In this document: positions 47,270 to 55,818 of the stretch, piece by piece
How the letters are laid out: every line of letters starts with the position of its first letter
How positions within the stretch are numbered: position 1 is the stretch's first letter
Assembly (NCBI RefSeq): GCF_009913435.1
Contig: NZ_CP047895.1
Location: 1,124,501 to 1,188,500 of the forward strand
Origin: Sphingomonas changnyeongensis
Lineage (GTDB): Bacteria > Pseudomonadota > Alphaproteobacteria > Sphingomonadales > Sphingomonadaceae
Direction of reading: 5' to 3'
DNA: 64,000 bases
Made by a program: the position numbers and the translations under genes
Notes under the pieces: model-generated
What the model was told of the DNA's origin: nothing
Seen by the model: the letters and a program-made list of their open reading frames with translations, nothing else
Databases searched by the model: none

Positions 47270-47575
47270 CGGCCGCGCAGCGGCAGCAGGGCGGGCTCGT
47301 GTCACCCGCCAAGGCCTAGTCCGCTTTGGTTAGCGTTCGGTAAGCAATGCCACTCGGCTCGTCGCAACGCGCCCGGAACCCGTCGCAGGGCGTGTGGTGG
47401 TGTCTTTGCTGCGCCTCACGGCGCGAGGGCGGCACCGGCCCACGCCCCCACCCGGCCGCCCACAAGATGCTGCCGCTGGGTGGCCGGGTGGGGGAGCGGG
47501 CCGGTGCCGCGACCACAAAAGAGGAACCCGGCACGGACCGCCGCCGCGCCGTCAGACCCGTTCCCGAACGATCAG
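47270..47575. other. Intergenic region between acyl-AMP ligase and GGDEF-EAL genes
   Basis: 306 bases. The main content is the long inverted repeat at 47431-47508, listed separately. The remainder shows no gene; a promoter for the downstream GGDEF-EAL gene must lie near 47300-47420 on the minus strand, but I cannot pick it out. Confidence 0.5.
47431..47508. repeat. Long near-perfect inverted repeat (32-bp arms)
   Basis: Left arm 47431-47462 and right arm 47477-47508 are inverted copies with only three mismatches in 32 (GGCACCGGCCC at the outer end; CCCCCACCCGGCC within). The loop is 14 bases. There is no T-tract, so it is not a standard terminator. A mobile palindromic element or an RNA-stabilising hairpin are both possible. 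Confidence 0.8.
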
Positions 47576-49306
47576 TCAGGCCGCAAGATCGTAAGGCCGG
47601 ATCTGGCCCGACAGATACAGGTTGCGCGCCTTGGTGCGGCTGAGCTTGCCCGAGCTGGTGCGCGGCAGCGTGCGCGGCGGCACCAGTTCGACGACGCAGT
47701 TCATCCCGGTCACCTGGCGCACCCGCTCGCGGATCGCGTCGCGCAGGCGGGCCCGCTCCGCCGGGTCGGCGGTGCGGCACTGGACGAGCACCGCCGGCGC
47801 TTCCTCGCCGGCCGGGGTGGTGATCGCAAAGGCGGCAATGTCGCCGGCCTTGAAGCCGGGCAGCTGTTCGACCGCCCATTCAATGTCCTGCGGCCAGTGG
47901 TTCTTGCCGTTGACGATGATCATGTCCTTGGCGCGGCCGACAATGTAGAGATAGCCGCCCGACATATAGCCCATGTCGCCGGTATCCAGCCAGCCATCGA
48001 CCAGGCAGGCGGCGGTGGCTTCGGGATCGCGGAAATAGCCGGTCATCACCGATCCGCCCCGGCACCAGACCTTGCCGATCGCACGTTCGGGCAGCGGCGC
48101 GCCATCGTCGCTGCGGATCTCGACCGCCATGTCGCGTACCGGCCGGCCGCAATTGACGACCGCGCGGAACCGCTCGGCCGCGCCCGCGGCCGGCGGCGTG
48201 CCGCCTGCCAGTTCGCTTTCGGCGACCATTTCAACGACGATGCCCTCGCCCGGCGGCATGATGGTGACGGCCAGCGTCGCCTCTGCCAGCCCATAGCTGG
48301 GCAGAAAGGCGCGGGCGTTGAACCCGGCATCGCCGAACGCCTCGACAAAGGACTGCATGACATCGGGGCGGATCATGTCCGCGCCATTGCCCGCCACGCG
48401 CCAGCGCGACAGGTCGAACCGTTCGGCGACATGCATCTGGCTCGACACGCGCCGGGCGCAGATGTCGTAGCCGAAGGTCGGCGAATAGCTCAGCGTGGTG
48501 CCCGGATTGCGCGAAATGAGGTCGAGCCAGGCGAGCGGACGCCGGGCGAAATCCTCGGTCTTCAGATAATCGGCCGACACCTGGTTGGCGACCGGCGACA
48601 GCATGCAGCCGACAAGGCCCATGTCGTGATACCAGGGCAGCCAGGACACGCAGCGGTCGCCGGGGCGCACCAGCATGCCGTGCGAATGGGCGGCCAGATT
48701 GTTGAGCAGCGCCCGGTGGGTGACGGCGACGCCGTGCGGAAAGCGGGTCGAGCCGCTTGAATATTGCAGATAGGCGATGTCGTCCGGATCGGCGGCGGGC
48801 AGCGGCGCGTCGGGCGCGGCTTCGCCGGCGAAATCCTGCCACGAAATCCCGACGACGCCGGCCTGGCGCGCGGCTTCGCCCGCCATCGCGGCAAGGTCTG
48901 CCGGATAGATCAGCATCAGCGGATCGCAGCTGTCGAGCTGGACCTTCAGCTGGTCGACATAGGCGGAGGCCCCGCCGAACGAGGTCGGCAGCGGCAGCGG
49001 CACCGGCCATGCCCCGGCATAGACGGCCCCGAAGAACAGCGACGCGAACTCCGGCCCGGTTTCGGCGATCAGCGCCACCCGGTCGCCCCGGCCGATGCCG
49101 CGCGCCACCATCCGCCGCGCATGGGCCAGCGCGTCGTCGCGCAGCTCGGCATAGCCATAGGCGCGCACCAGCGTGCCGCGCGCATCGTGGAAGTTGAAGC
49201 CCTTCAGCCCCTTGGCCGCATAATCCAGCGCTTCGCCGAGCGTCGCGAAATCGGAAAAGCGGCGCGGGATCGCATCATCGGACGGCGTGACGACGATTTC
49301 GGTCAT
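47576..49306 (-). CDS. Fatty acyl-AMP ligase (FAAL type, ANL superfamily)
   Basis: 576 aa. It activates a fatty acid as acyl-adenylate and normally passes it to an acyl carrier protein. Adenylation motifs: YLQYSSGSTRFPHGV (P-loop-like), SYGLAEATLAVTI, GWLDTGDMGYMSGGYLYIVG, RAKDMIIVNGKNHWPQDIEW and a C-terminal Lys in LPRTSSGKLSR. The PQDIE ending and the long N-terminal domain favour FAAL over FACL. No carrier-protein or synthase gene lies next to it. In sphingolipid-making alphaproteobacteria an acyl-ACP synthetase of this class feeds serine palmitoyltransferase; whether this is that enzyme cannot be settled here. Confidence 0.88.
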   Translation of the reverse strand: MTEIVVTPSDDAIPRRFSDFATLGEALDYAAKGLKGFNFHDARGTLVRAYGYAELRDDALAHARRMVARGIGRGDRVALIAETGPEFASLFFGAVYAGAWPVPLPLPTSFGGASAYVDQLKVQLDSCDPLMLIYPADLAAMAGEAARQAGVVGISWQDFAGEAAPDAPLPAADPDDIAYLQYSSGSTRFPHGVAVTHRALLNNLAAHSHGMLVRPGDRCVSWLPWYHDMGLVGCMLSPVANQVSADYLKTEDFARRPLAWLDLISRNPGTTLSYSPTFGYDICARRVSSQMHVAERFDLSRWRVAGNGADMIRPDVMQSFVEAFGDAGFNARAFLPSYGLAEATLAVTIMPPGEGIVVEMVAESELAGGTPPAAGAAERFRAVVNCGRPVRDMAVEIRSDDGAPLPERAIGKVWCRGGSVMTGYFRDPEATAACLVDGWLDTGDMGYMSGGYLYIVGRAKDMIIVNGKNHWPQDIEWAVEQLPGFKAGDIAAFAITTPAGEEAPAVLVQCRTADPAERARLRDAIRERVRQVTGMNCVVELVPPRTLPRTSSGKLSRTKARNLYLSGQIRPYDLAA

Positions 49307-49514
49307 AGACGTTCAGTGCAACCCTGTATCTCGGGGGATCGGTTCATCCGGTCATCTGCCGGGCGGACAGCAACAGTCCCGGCCCTGATCCCGTTTTGTG
49401 CCCGGACCCCGTTTCCCGCTTGCCTGCCATGGCAAAGACGCCAAGGTCGTGCAGCATGTTTCAGTTCCAGCCTGTCCGCATGGCGGCCGGGCGCGGTCAA
49501 AATCGGACGCGAGT

Positions 49515-50129
49515 GTGGCACAATCGTGGCGCGGCAGGCCCGGCGGCAGCCGGAGCGGGGATGGAGCAGATGGTCCGGCGGCGCGCACGCCGTCGCCGCT
49601 TGATGCCGATGCGCTTGAACGGCTGGCGCTGCGCTATGTCGAACGCTTCGCCACCACTGAGGCGCGGCTGGCGGCCTATCTCGACCGCAAGCTGCGCGCG
49701 CGCGGCTGGCGCGGCGATGTGCCCGCCGATCCGGCGGCGCTGGTCGCGCGGATGGCGGCGCTCGGCTATGTCGATGATAGGGGCTTTGCTCAGCAGCGTG
49801 CAGCAGGGCTGACGCGGCGGGGCTATGGCGTCCGCCGTGTCGGCGCGGCGCTGCGCGCCGCCGGGATCGCGGCAGAGGACGCCGCCCCGGCGGAAGAGGC
49901 CGCCCGCGATGCCGCCTGGGCCGCAGCACTCGCCTTTGCCCGGCGTCGCCGGATCGGCCCGTTCGCGCCCGATGGCGGGGCGGCGGAGGCGATCGACCCG
50001 CTGGAGGCCCGCCGCCGCCGGGACCGGGCGATGGCGGCGATGCTGCGCGCCGGCCACCCGCCGCGCCTGGCCGCCCGCATCGTCGATGCCGCGCCAGGTG
50101 CCGTCCTTGACGAGGATCAGCCTCTTTAG
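49515..50129 (+). CDS. recX: Regulatory protein RecX, start uncertain
   Basis: Modulator of RecA filaments, about 170-204 aa. The family core is clear: [57 protein letters not shown] and the C-terminal repeat [13 protein letters not shown]. The N-terminus is doubtful. In the core frame the only start codon nearby is GTG 49515, without a good ribosome site. In the next frame ATG 49570 follows GGGGATGGAG and would join the core ([13 protein letters not shown]) if one base were missing near 49580-49600, as happens elsewhere in this window. recA is not adjacent. Confidence 0.8.
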   Translation: MAQSWRGRPGGSRSGDGADGPAARTPSPLDADALERLALRYVERFATTEARLAAYLDRKLRARGWRGDVPADPAALVARMAALGYVDDRGFAQQRAAGLTRRGYGVRRVGAALRAAGIAAEDAAPAEEAARDAAWAAALAFARRRRIGPFAPDGGAAEAIDPLEARRRRDRAMAAMLRAGHPPRLAARIVDAAPGAVLDEDQPL

Positions 50130-50215
50130 GCGCCTGTTTTGCCGCATGCTGCGGGGCGGCGACATGCTGGCCAGCCGACTGGACATGAGAAAGTGTAAAG
50201 CGGGCGGAAACTATG

Positions 50216-50246
50216 TTTCAGTTTCGCAACAAAGCTGTGCTATGAT
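50216..50246 (+). promoter_or_regulatory. Possible promoter of the double cold-shock gene
   Basis: A good -10 hexamer TATGAT (50241-50246) lies 38 bases before the GTG start in an AT-richer stretch. The -35 is weak (TTTCAG or TCAGTT), so this is a suggestion only. Confidence 0.3.
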
Positions 50247-50283
50247 GCTAACCTGGTTGGGGGGACCTGAATTGGGGGGGCAA

Positions 50284-51045
50284 GTGGATCTCGATCGGCC
50301 GGCGCCGGGGGGCGCGGGTCAGCTGCGGGCACAGAACCGCGTCGACGGCCTGGCCGATGGCGGGGCGGCGGGTGGCCATGTGCTGCCCGGTGCCCGGCTG
50401 ACCAACGGCCATGAGGGCGGCGGACCGTGCACCATGTCCCGTGCGGCCGCGGCCGCAGCGGCGGAGGCTGCGCTGATCGGCAGGGCCGGGGGCGCTTTGG
50501 CCGGTGCCGGGTCCGCCCCGTCTGGCGATGGCCAGACGCTCGAGCGTCATACGGGCACGGTCAAATGGTTCGACGCCACGCGCGGCTTCGGCTTCATCGT
50601 CAGCGAGCAGGGGGGCGGCGACATCCTCGTCCACTTCTCGGTTCTGCGCGACCATGGCCGGCGCAGCCTGCCCGAGGGGGCGCGGGTCGAATGCCTGGCC
50701 GCGCACCGCGACCGGGGGCTGCAGGCGCGCCAGATCCTGTCGTTCGATCTGTCGACCGCAATCGGGCCGGACCATGATCTGCTGGCGCGCCCGCGCGAGC
50801 GTGTCGACCCGGTCGCCCTTGCCGATCAGGCCGGTCCGCCCGAACCGGTGCGCGTCAAATGGTTCAACCGGCTGAAGGGCTATGGATTTCTGGTGCGCGA
50901 CGGCGATGATGGCGATATCTTCGTACACATGGAAACCTTTCGCCGCGCCGGCATACTCGACATTCAGCCCGACCAGCGCCTGATCGCGCGCATCGCCGAT
51001 GGGCGCAAAGGCCCGCTTGCCGTCCAGGTCGATCCGGCGGACTGA
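50284..51045 (+). CDS. Double cold-shock-domain protein
   Basis: 253 aa with two OB-fold cold-shock domains. The first reads [16 protein letters not shown] then [12 protein letters not shown]; the second [16 protein letters not shown] then [10 protein letters not shown]. Each has both RNP motifs. About 90 N-terminal residues are Gly/Ala-rich and disordered. The start GTG 50284 has a strong GGGGGGG just before it and gives the MDLDRP opening typical of this family. Probably an RNA chaperone induced by cold or stationary phase. A DUF192 gene follows after four bases on the same strand. Confidence 0.85.
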   Translation: MDLDRPAPGGAGQLRAQNRVDGLADGGAAGGHVLPGARLTNGHEGGGPCTMSRAAAAAAAEAALIGRAGGALAGAGSAPSGDGQTLERHTGTVKWFDATRGFGFIVSEQGGGDILVHFSVLRDHGRRSLPEGARVECLAAHRDRGLQARQILSFDLSTAIGPDHDLLARPRERVDPVALADQAGPPEPVRVKWFNRLKGYGFLVRDGDDGDIFVHMETFRRAGILDIQPDQRLIARIADGRKGPLAVQVDPAD

Positions 51046-51049
51046 TCCG

Positions 51050-51529
51050 ATGCTGCGCATGATCGCCGCCGCCAGCCTTGCGCTGGCGCTCGCCCCGCTG
51101 GCCGCGTGCAGCGCCCGCCCGGCGGAATCGGCCCCGGCGCGGACGCCGGCGGGGCTTGATCTCGTCACGCTCAACATCACCGATGCCAGTGCGCGGCGGC
51201 ACAGCTTCCGGGTCGAGGTGGCACGGACGGCCGCCGAACAGGCGCAGGGCCTGATGTTCCGCGAATCGCTGGCCCCTGATGCGGGCATGATCTTCCCGTT
51301 CGATCCGCCGCGCCCGGCGAGCTTCTGGATGAAGAACACGCTGATCCCGCTCGACATCATCTTCATCCGCGCCGACGGCACGATCGCGCGCATTGCCGCC
51401 AACACCATCCCGCATTCGCTGGCGCCGGTCGAATCGGGCGAGGATGTGGCCGCCGTGCTCGAGCTGGCGGGCGGGCGCGCCGCAGAGCTGGGCATCAATC
51501 CCGGCGACCGGGTGAGCTGGCCGCGCTAA
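51050..51529 (+). CDS. DUF192 lipoprotein
   Basis: 159-aa exported protein. The N-terminus is a lipoprotein signal (RMIAAASLALALAPLAAC; lipobox LAAC), followed by the DUF192 domain: RVEVARTAAEQAQGLMFRES, GMIFPFDPPRPASFWMKNTL, IPLDIIFIRADGTIARI and VLELAGGRAAELGINPGD. Its role is not established. It begins four bases after the double cold-shock gene, so co-transcription is likely; this order recurs in related genomes. Confidence 0.88.
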   Translation: MLRMIAAASLALALAPLAACSARPAESAPARTPAGLDLVTLNITDASARRHSFRVEVARTAAEQAQGLMFRESLAPDAGMIFPFDPPRPASFWMKNTLIPLDIIFIRADGTIARIAANTIPHSLAPVESGEDVAAVLELAGGRAAELGINPGDRVSWPR

Positions 51530-51572
51530 ACCGGGCTTTCCCAAGCGGGCCGACATCGCTAAACGCGGCGGC

Positions 51573-51971
51573 ATGGGTCTGCTCGCATCGATCTTCACCT
51601 GGTGGAATGGCGCCACCATCGGCACCGCGCTTTACACCCGCCGCAACGGCGTGCGTGTCGGCAGCGACGACTGGGGCAATGTCTATTACGAAGCCCGCAC
51701 GGCCGGCGAGGACGGGCTGAAGCGCCGCTGGGTGATCTTCAACGGGTCGAACGACGCCAGCCGGGTGCCGCCCGAATGGCATGGCTGGCTGCATCACACC
51801 ACCGACATGCTGCCTGAGGCACTGCCCGCCCCGCGCGCCTGGCAGAAGCCCGCCGTGCCCAACATGACCGGCACGTCCGCCGCCTATCGCCCCGCCGGTG
51901 CGCTCGAATCGGGCGGCGTGCGCGCGGCATCGACCGGCGATTATGAGGCGTGGAGCCCGGACGCGGCATGA
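51573..51971 (+). CDS. NADH:ubiquinone oxidoreductase subunit NDUFA12-like
   Basis: 132-aa accessory subunit of complex I (B17.2 type), found in alphaproteobacteria and mitochondria. Family landmarks: LYTRRNGVRVGSDDWGNVYY, RRWVIFNGSNDASRVPPEWH and GWLHHTTD. It binds at the matrix/cytoplasmic arm and contributes to assembly or stability. The stop overlaps the DUF2155 start (ATGA at 51968). Confidence 0.94.
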   Translation: MGLLASIFTWWNGATIGTALYTRRNGVRVGSDDWGNVYYEARTAGEDGLKRRWVIFNGSNDASRVPPEWHGWLHHTTDMLPEALPAPRAWQKPAVPNMTGTSAAYRPAGALESGGVRAASTGDYEAWSPDAA

Positions 51972-52627
51972 TGCGCGCCGCGCTGGCCGGTCTCGGCCTG
52001 GCGGTCGCAGCCGGCGGCGCGGCGTTTGCGCTTCAGAACCAGACCGCTAATCCCGTCTCCACTGAGGCCCCGCCCGAAGCGACGCCGCCCGCCGATGCGG
52101 TCGACAACGCAACTGGGGCCGCCGCCGATCAGCCGCCGCGCGCCGGATCCGCGCCCGCCTATGTCCGCGCCGAAACCCCGATGGCGGAGCGGGTGGCGGT
52201 GCTCGGCCTGCTCAACAAGCGCAACGGCATCGCGCGCGACCTGACGCTCCGGCCCGGCCAGGCGGTGCGCGTGGGCGATGTGATCGTGCGCCTGCGCGCC
52301 TGCGAGACGACCGCCCCTTACGAGGTGCAGAAGCTGACCGGCGCGTTCGTCCAGCTTGATGTGCGCGGGGTCGATGCGGGCTGGCGGCGGGTGTTTTCGG
52401 GCTGGCTCTATGCCGAGTCGCCGTCGCTCAACGTCGTCGAGCATCCGGTCTATGATGTCTGGCCCAAAAGCTGTGCGATGACGCATCCCGAAATCGGCGC
52501 GGCGACCGTGCGTGCCGGCGCGTCCGGCGGCACCGCGCCGGCCAGCCGGTCGAGCGCGCCGAACGCCGCATCGCCGCCGGTGCCCGCGCCGGCCCCCGAT
52601 ACGGCCGCGCCCAGCAACGCCATGTAA
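51968..52627 (+). CDS. DUF2155 exported protein
   Basis: 219 aa with a signal peptide ([18 protein letters not shown]). The DUF2155 core is [64 protein letters not shown]. Two Cys are conserved and could form a disulfide. Beyond the core it carries an unusual ~47-residue Ala/Pro/Ser tail that is encoded antisense to the aat gene (178-bp overlap). The family is usually next to NDUFA12 and has been linked with complex I only by neighbourhood. Confidence 0.85.
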   Translation: MMRAALAGLGLAVAAGGAAFALQNQTANPVSTEAPPEATPPADAVDNATGAAADQPPRAGSAPAYVRAETPMAERVAVLGLLNKRNGIARDLTLRPGQAVRVGDVIVRLRACETTAPYEVQKLTGAFVQLDVRGVDAGWRRVFSGWLYAESPSLNVVEHPVYDVWPKSCAMTHPEIGAATVRAGASGGTAPASRSSAPNAASPPVPAPAPDTAAPSNAM

Positions 52628-53169
52628 TCGGCCCGGTCGATCTCGACCGCGCCGAGCGAGGCGAGATGATCGGTCAGGAACTGGCAGTCGAGCAGGGTGA
52701 AACCGCCCGCGCGCAGCCGTGCGACCAGATGGGCGAGCGCGACCTTCGATGCGTCGCGCGCGCGGCTGAACATGCTTTCGCCGAAAAAGGCGCGGCCGAG
52801 CCGGATCCCATACAGCCCGCCGACCAGCGCGCCGTCCTGCCAGCATTCGACCGAATGGGCATGGCCCTCGGCATGCAGGCGGTTGCACGCATCCTCGATC
52901 GCCGCGTTGATCCATGTGCCTTCGCCGGGCGCGCGCATTTCGGCGCAGGCGGCGATCACCTGGGCAAAGGCGCGGTCGGCAGTCACCGTGAAGCGGTCGC
53001 GGCGCAGCGTGCGGGCCAGCGAGCGCGACAGGTGAAAGCCGCTGAGCGGCAGGATGCCGCGCCGCCGCGGCTCCACCCAGTAAATGTCCGGCGCATCGCG
53101 GCTGTCGGCCATCGGGAACACCCCCACCCGGTAGGCGCGCAGCAGCAGGGCGGTGTCGATCGGCGGCAT
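52450..53169 (-). CDS. aat: Leucyl/phenylalanyl-tRNA-protein transferase
   Basis: 239-aa N-end-rule enzyme that attaches Leu or Phe to proteins with basic N-termini and marks them for ClpAP. Landmarks: [93 protein letters not shown]. Start ATG 53169 gives the standard N-terminus. Convergent with DUF2155, overlapping it by 178 bp. A dispersed palindrome (53184-53231) sits just upstream of the start. Confidence 0.95.
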   Translation of the reverse strand: MPPIDTALLLRAYRVGVFPMADSRDAPDIYWVEPRRRGILPLSGFHLSRSLARTLRRDRFTVTADRAFAQVIAACAEMRAPGEGTWINAAIEDACNRLHAEGHAHSVECWQDGALVGGLYGIRLGRAFFGESMFSRARDASKVALAHLVARLRAGGFTLLDCQFLTDHLASLGAVEIDRADYMALLGAAVSGAGAGTGGDAAFGALDRLAGAVPPDAPARTVAAPISGCVIAQLLGQTS

Positions 53170-53183
53170 TGCGGTCTTGTCTA

Positions 53184-53231
53184 GAGCCTTTTCGAGCCGG
53201 GTGGAAACACCCGGCGGATCCGAAACCGCTC
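53184..53231. repeat. Palindromic repeat upstream of aat
   Basis: An inner stem CCGGGTG/CACCCGG with GAAA loop (53197-53214) sits between GAGCCTTTTC on the left and GAAACCGCTC on the right. The right half, inverted, reads GAGCGGTTTCGGATCCG, almost the same as the repeat at 4851, so it belongs to the same family. Confidence 0.6.
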
Positions 53232-53266
53232 CCGGGCGCCATCGCGCCGGATAACGCGGCAACCGG

Positions 53267-53998
53267 CTAAAGCCGCGCGGCCTTTTTCTCGATGCCGCGC
53301 CACAGCCGGGCAAAGGCCTCCGCCGCCGGCGTACGCGGGGCGAACACGCCGATGGGCGCGCGTTCGCTGGCCATTTGTTCGACCGCGCTTGCCATCGGGA
53401 TCACCGGCCAGTCGGGCCGCTGTTCGAGCGCGTCGCGGTGCAGCGCGCGGCGGCGGTCGACCATCGAGAAGATCGGCAGGATCGGCGCGTGCCGCCCGTT
53501 CAGCCGCCCGGCAAAGGCGACAACCTCGTCCAGCGCGCGCTGCGACAGCGGCGAAGGGATGACCGGCGCAAGGATCAGGTCGGCGGCGGCCAGGATCTGG
53601 GCGCTGGTTTCGGTCAGGCCGGGCGGACAGTCGAGGATGATGCGTTCATAGCTGCGCGCCGGGCCTTCGAGCAGCCGCCTGAGCCGCTTCTTCTTGCCGA
53701 TTTCGAAAAACAGCCGGTCGAGCGCGCGCAGCGAGCTGTCGGCGGGCAGCAGGTCCAGCCGGTCGATCCCGGTCGGGCGGATCAGCGTTTCCGGTGCCAC
53801 GTCGCGCGCGAACACGCGCTCCGCCGGGCCCGGCGCGCCGCGCCCCTGGCCGAGCAGATAGCTGGCCGCGCCCTGGGCATCGAGATCCCAGATCAGCGTG
53901 CGCCGCGACGACAGGATCGCCGCCGACCAGGCAAGGTTCACCGCCAGCGTGGATTTGCCGACGCCGCCCTTGGCGCTGTAGACGGCGATGGTCGTCAT
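53267..53998 (-). CDS. ParA/MinD-family ATPase
   Basis: 243-aa deviant-Walker ATPase. Walker A' is [17 protein letters not shown] with the signature Lys at 10 and Lys at 15; DLDAQG (Asp ~38-40) and [12 protein letters not shown] follow as switch motifs. Such proteins position cargo such as chromosomes, chemoreceptors or pili. No ParB partner lies next to it. The start overlaps the stop of the upstream alpha/beta hydrolase (ATGA), so the two are made together. That pairing is unexplained. Confidence 0.88.
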   Translation of the reverse strand: MTTIAVYSAKGGVGKSTLAVNLAWSAAILSSRRTLIWDLDAQGAASYLLGQGRGAPGPAERVFARDVAPETLIRPTGIDRLDLLPADSSLRALDRLFFEIGKKKRLRRLLEGPARSYERIILDCPPGLTETSAQILAAADLILAPVIPSPLSQRALDEVVAFAGRLNGRHAPILPIFSMVDRRRALHRDALEQRPDWPVIPMASAVEQMASERAPIGVFAPRTPAAEAFARLWRGIEKKAARL

Positions 53999-54954
53999 GC
54001 GCCCGCTGCGCCCAGCCGTTTTGCCCAGGCATCGACATCGGCGGCGGTGCGATCGGGCGCTTCCTCCATCGGCACATGGCCGACCCCCGGATAGACGATC
54101 AGTTCGGACCCCGGAATGGCGCGCCGATACCATTCGCCATAGCGCGGCGGGATCAGCCGGTCGGCTGCGCCCCACAGGATCAGCACCGGCTTGCCGAGCG
54201 CGGCCATCGCCGCCGGGGTGGCGGCCGGGCGGCGCACCGTGGCGCGGTCGAGCGTCGCGTCGCGGTTGCCGGGAAAGAGCAGCAGTTCCCAGTAACGGTC
54301 GACCATCGCCGGGGTGACGACCTGCTGGACGGCAAGGCTGTCCTTCAGGCTCTGTTCGATCAGGATGCGCGGCGTCAGATGGCGCAGCACCGGGCGCAGC
54401 GCCGCGCTGCGCATCATGCTGTGGCCGATCGAGGCATGGTCGGGAAACGCGCCCGGCGCGCCCGAGGCGTCGATCAGCACCATTGCGCGCACCTGCGCGG
54501 GATGGGCGCGCGCATATTTCCACGCCAGCTCGCCGCCCATCGAATTGCCCGCGACGATGGCGGGCGGCAGGCCGAGCCGGTCGACGACGCGGTCGATCAC
54601 GTCGATGAAGCTTTCCTCGCGGTAATCGCGCCGGGGATGGGCACCGGTCAGGCCGTGGCCGGGCAGGTCGATCGCGACCAGCCGGTAACGCCCGGCCAGC
54701 TTTTCGGTCCAGCCCGCCCAGGTGTGCAGCGAGGCGTTGGAGCCGTGGATCAGCAGCATCACCGGCGCCGTTTCGGGGCCGTCCACCCGCACATGGACGC
54801 GCAGGCCGTCGCCCAGATCGAGGAAGCGCGACTTGCCGTCGCTGTAACGGGCGATGAGCGCCGCCCGGTCGCCATCGGGCGTCCAGGCAAAGGCGATGCC
54901 GCCGACCAGCAGCAGGACCAGCACCACGCCCAGCCGTTTCACCCACCGCATCAT
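53995..54954 (-). CDS. Alpha/beta hydrolase with N-terminal membrane anchor
   Basis: 319 aa. A single membrane segment (VVLVLLLVGGIAFAW, ~10-24) anchors the protein, probably facing the periplasm. The hydrolase core has HGSNASLHTW (oxyanion region), AIDLPGHG, the nucleophile elbow GNSMGG (Ser ~138), the acidic LILWGAADRLIPP and the catalytic His in GVGHVPMEEAP. Substrate unknown. ATG 54954 or 54951 both follow AGGGAGGG well. It overlaps the downstream ParA-like gene by 4 bp. Confidence 0.85.
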   Translation of the reverse strand: MMRWVKRLGVVLVLLLVGGIAFAWTPDGDRAALIARYSDGKSRFLDLGDGLRVHVRVDGPETAPVMLLIHGSNASLHTWAGWTEKLAGRYRLVAIDLPGHGLTGAHPRRDYREESFIDVIDRVVDRLGLPPAIVAGNSMGGELAWKYARAHPAQVRAMVLIDASGAPGAFPDHASIGHSMMRSAALRPVLRHLTPRILIEQSLKDSLAVQQVVTPAMVDRYWELLLFPGNRDATLDRATVRRPAATPAAMAALGKPVLILWGAADRLIPPRYGEWYRRAIPGSELIVYPGVGHVPMEEAPDRTAADVDAWAKRLGAAGA

Positions 54955-55051
54955 GCGCGCCCTCCCTGGGGGACAGCCTAGCGGACGCGGTGCGGCGATG
55001 GCCAGAACTTTGGCGGCGGGCCTGAACCGGGGCGTGGATGCGCCGGGCGGC

Positions 55052-55672
55052 TCAGCCGCGCGGGGCCTGTTCCAGCCAGTCGGCAAAGCCGCGCCAGGGC
55101 AGCGGCTTTTCAAAGCGGATGCCGACGACATCGCCCTTGGTCCAGCGCACCTCGGCGGTGGTCGCGACCAGCCCGGAAATCGAGGCGACCACCGGTTCGC
55201 CGCGCTTGAGCGGCCGGTCGGGCCGGCAGCTCAGCCCGCCGATCGAAATGTCCATCACGTCGCCGATCACCGGATCGCCCTCGCCGATCAGCTTCACCGT
55301 GCCGCGCCGCACGAAGCGCGGCGCGCGCGGCCGGATGCGCAGCAGCGGATTGCGTTCCTCGCGCAGCACCTGCTCGACATCGATCGGTTCATCGACCTGG
55401 ATGCCGCACTGGCCGTCGCGGCTCCAGCGCACCAGCCCGTGCATCTGCTTGTCTGAACGCAGCTCGACCGTCACCCGCCGTTCGGGCTGCGGCGGCGTGT
55501 TGCAGCCGACCATCAGCCCGCCCGCGGAAATGTTGCGCACGATGCACAGATGATCGTCGCCATCAAAGCTGATCCGCCCGGCGCGCAGCACCGACATGTG
55601 CCGTGCGCCCGATCGGCGCTCCGGCGGATAGTCGCCCTCAACCGGCTCAAAGGCTTGAAATGCGCCCGACAT
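55052..55672 (-). CDS. Protein with two PilZ domains
   Basis: 206-aa cytoplasmic protein. The first PilZ domain has ERRSGARHMSVLRAGRISF, RNISAGGLMVGC (NxSxxG) and VRWSRDGQCGIQ; the second has RFVRRGTVKLIGEGD, MDISIGGLSCRPDRPL (DxSxGG) and VRWTKGDVVGIRFEKPLP. Both keep much of the c-di-GMP site, so two-ligand binding is possible. Start ATG 55672. Divergent from tamA. Output partner unknown. Confidence 0.85.
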   Translation of the reverse strand: MSGAFQAFEPVEGDYPPERRSGARHMSVLRAGRISFDGDDHLCIVRNISAGGLMVGCNTPPQPERRVTVELRSDKQMHGLVRWSRDGQCGIQVDEPIDVEQVLREERNPLLRIRPRAPRFVRRGTVKLIGEGDPVIGDVMDISIGGLSCRPDRPLKRGEPVVASISGLVATTAEVRWTKGDVVGIRFEKPLPWRGFADWLEQAPRG

Positions 55673-55818
55673 TTTTTCGGGCTTATGCCCAAGCCCTTAA
55701 GCGAGGCTTAAGCCGGGCATCGTGCCGAGCCGCAGCGGCGGGCGGGCTGCGCCATGAAAGCGATTGTGGAACCGGTCGGCAGGCGTCAGGGTTACCTGCG
55801 GAGGATGAAGGGGTCCAG

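Noticed and set aside
45377..48760. An 1,127-codon open frame on the plus strand
   Set aside because: It runs antisense through the GGDEF-EAL gene, the intergenic hairpin and the acyl-AMP ligase, has no ribosome site and no motif; a chance frame.
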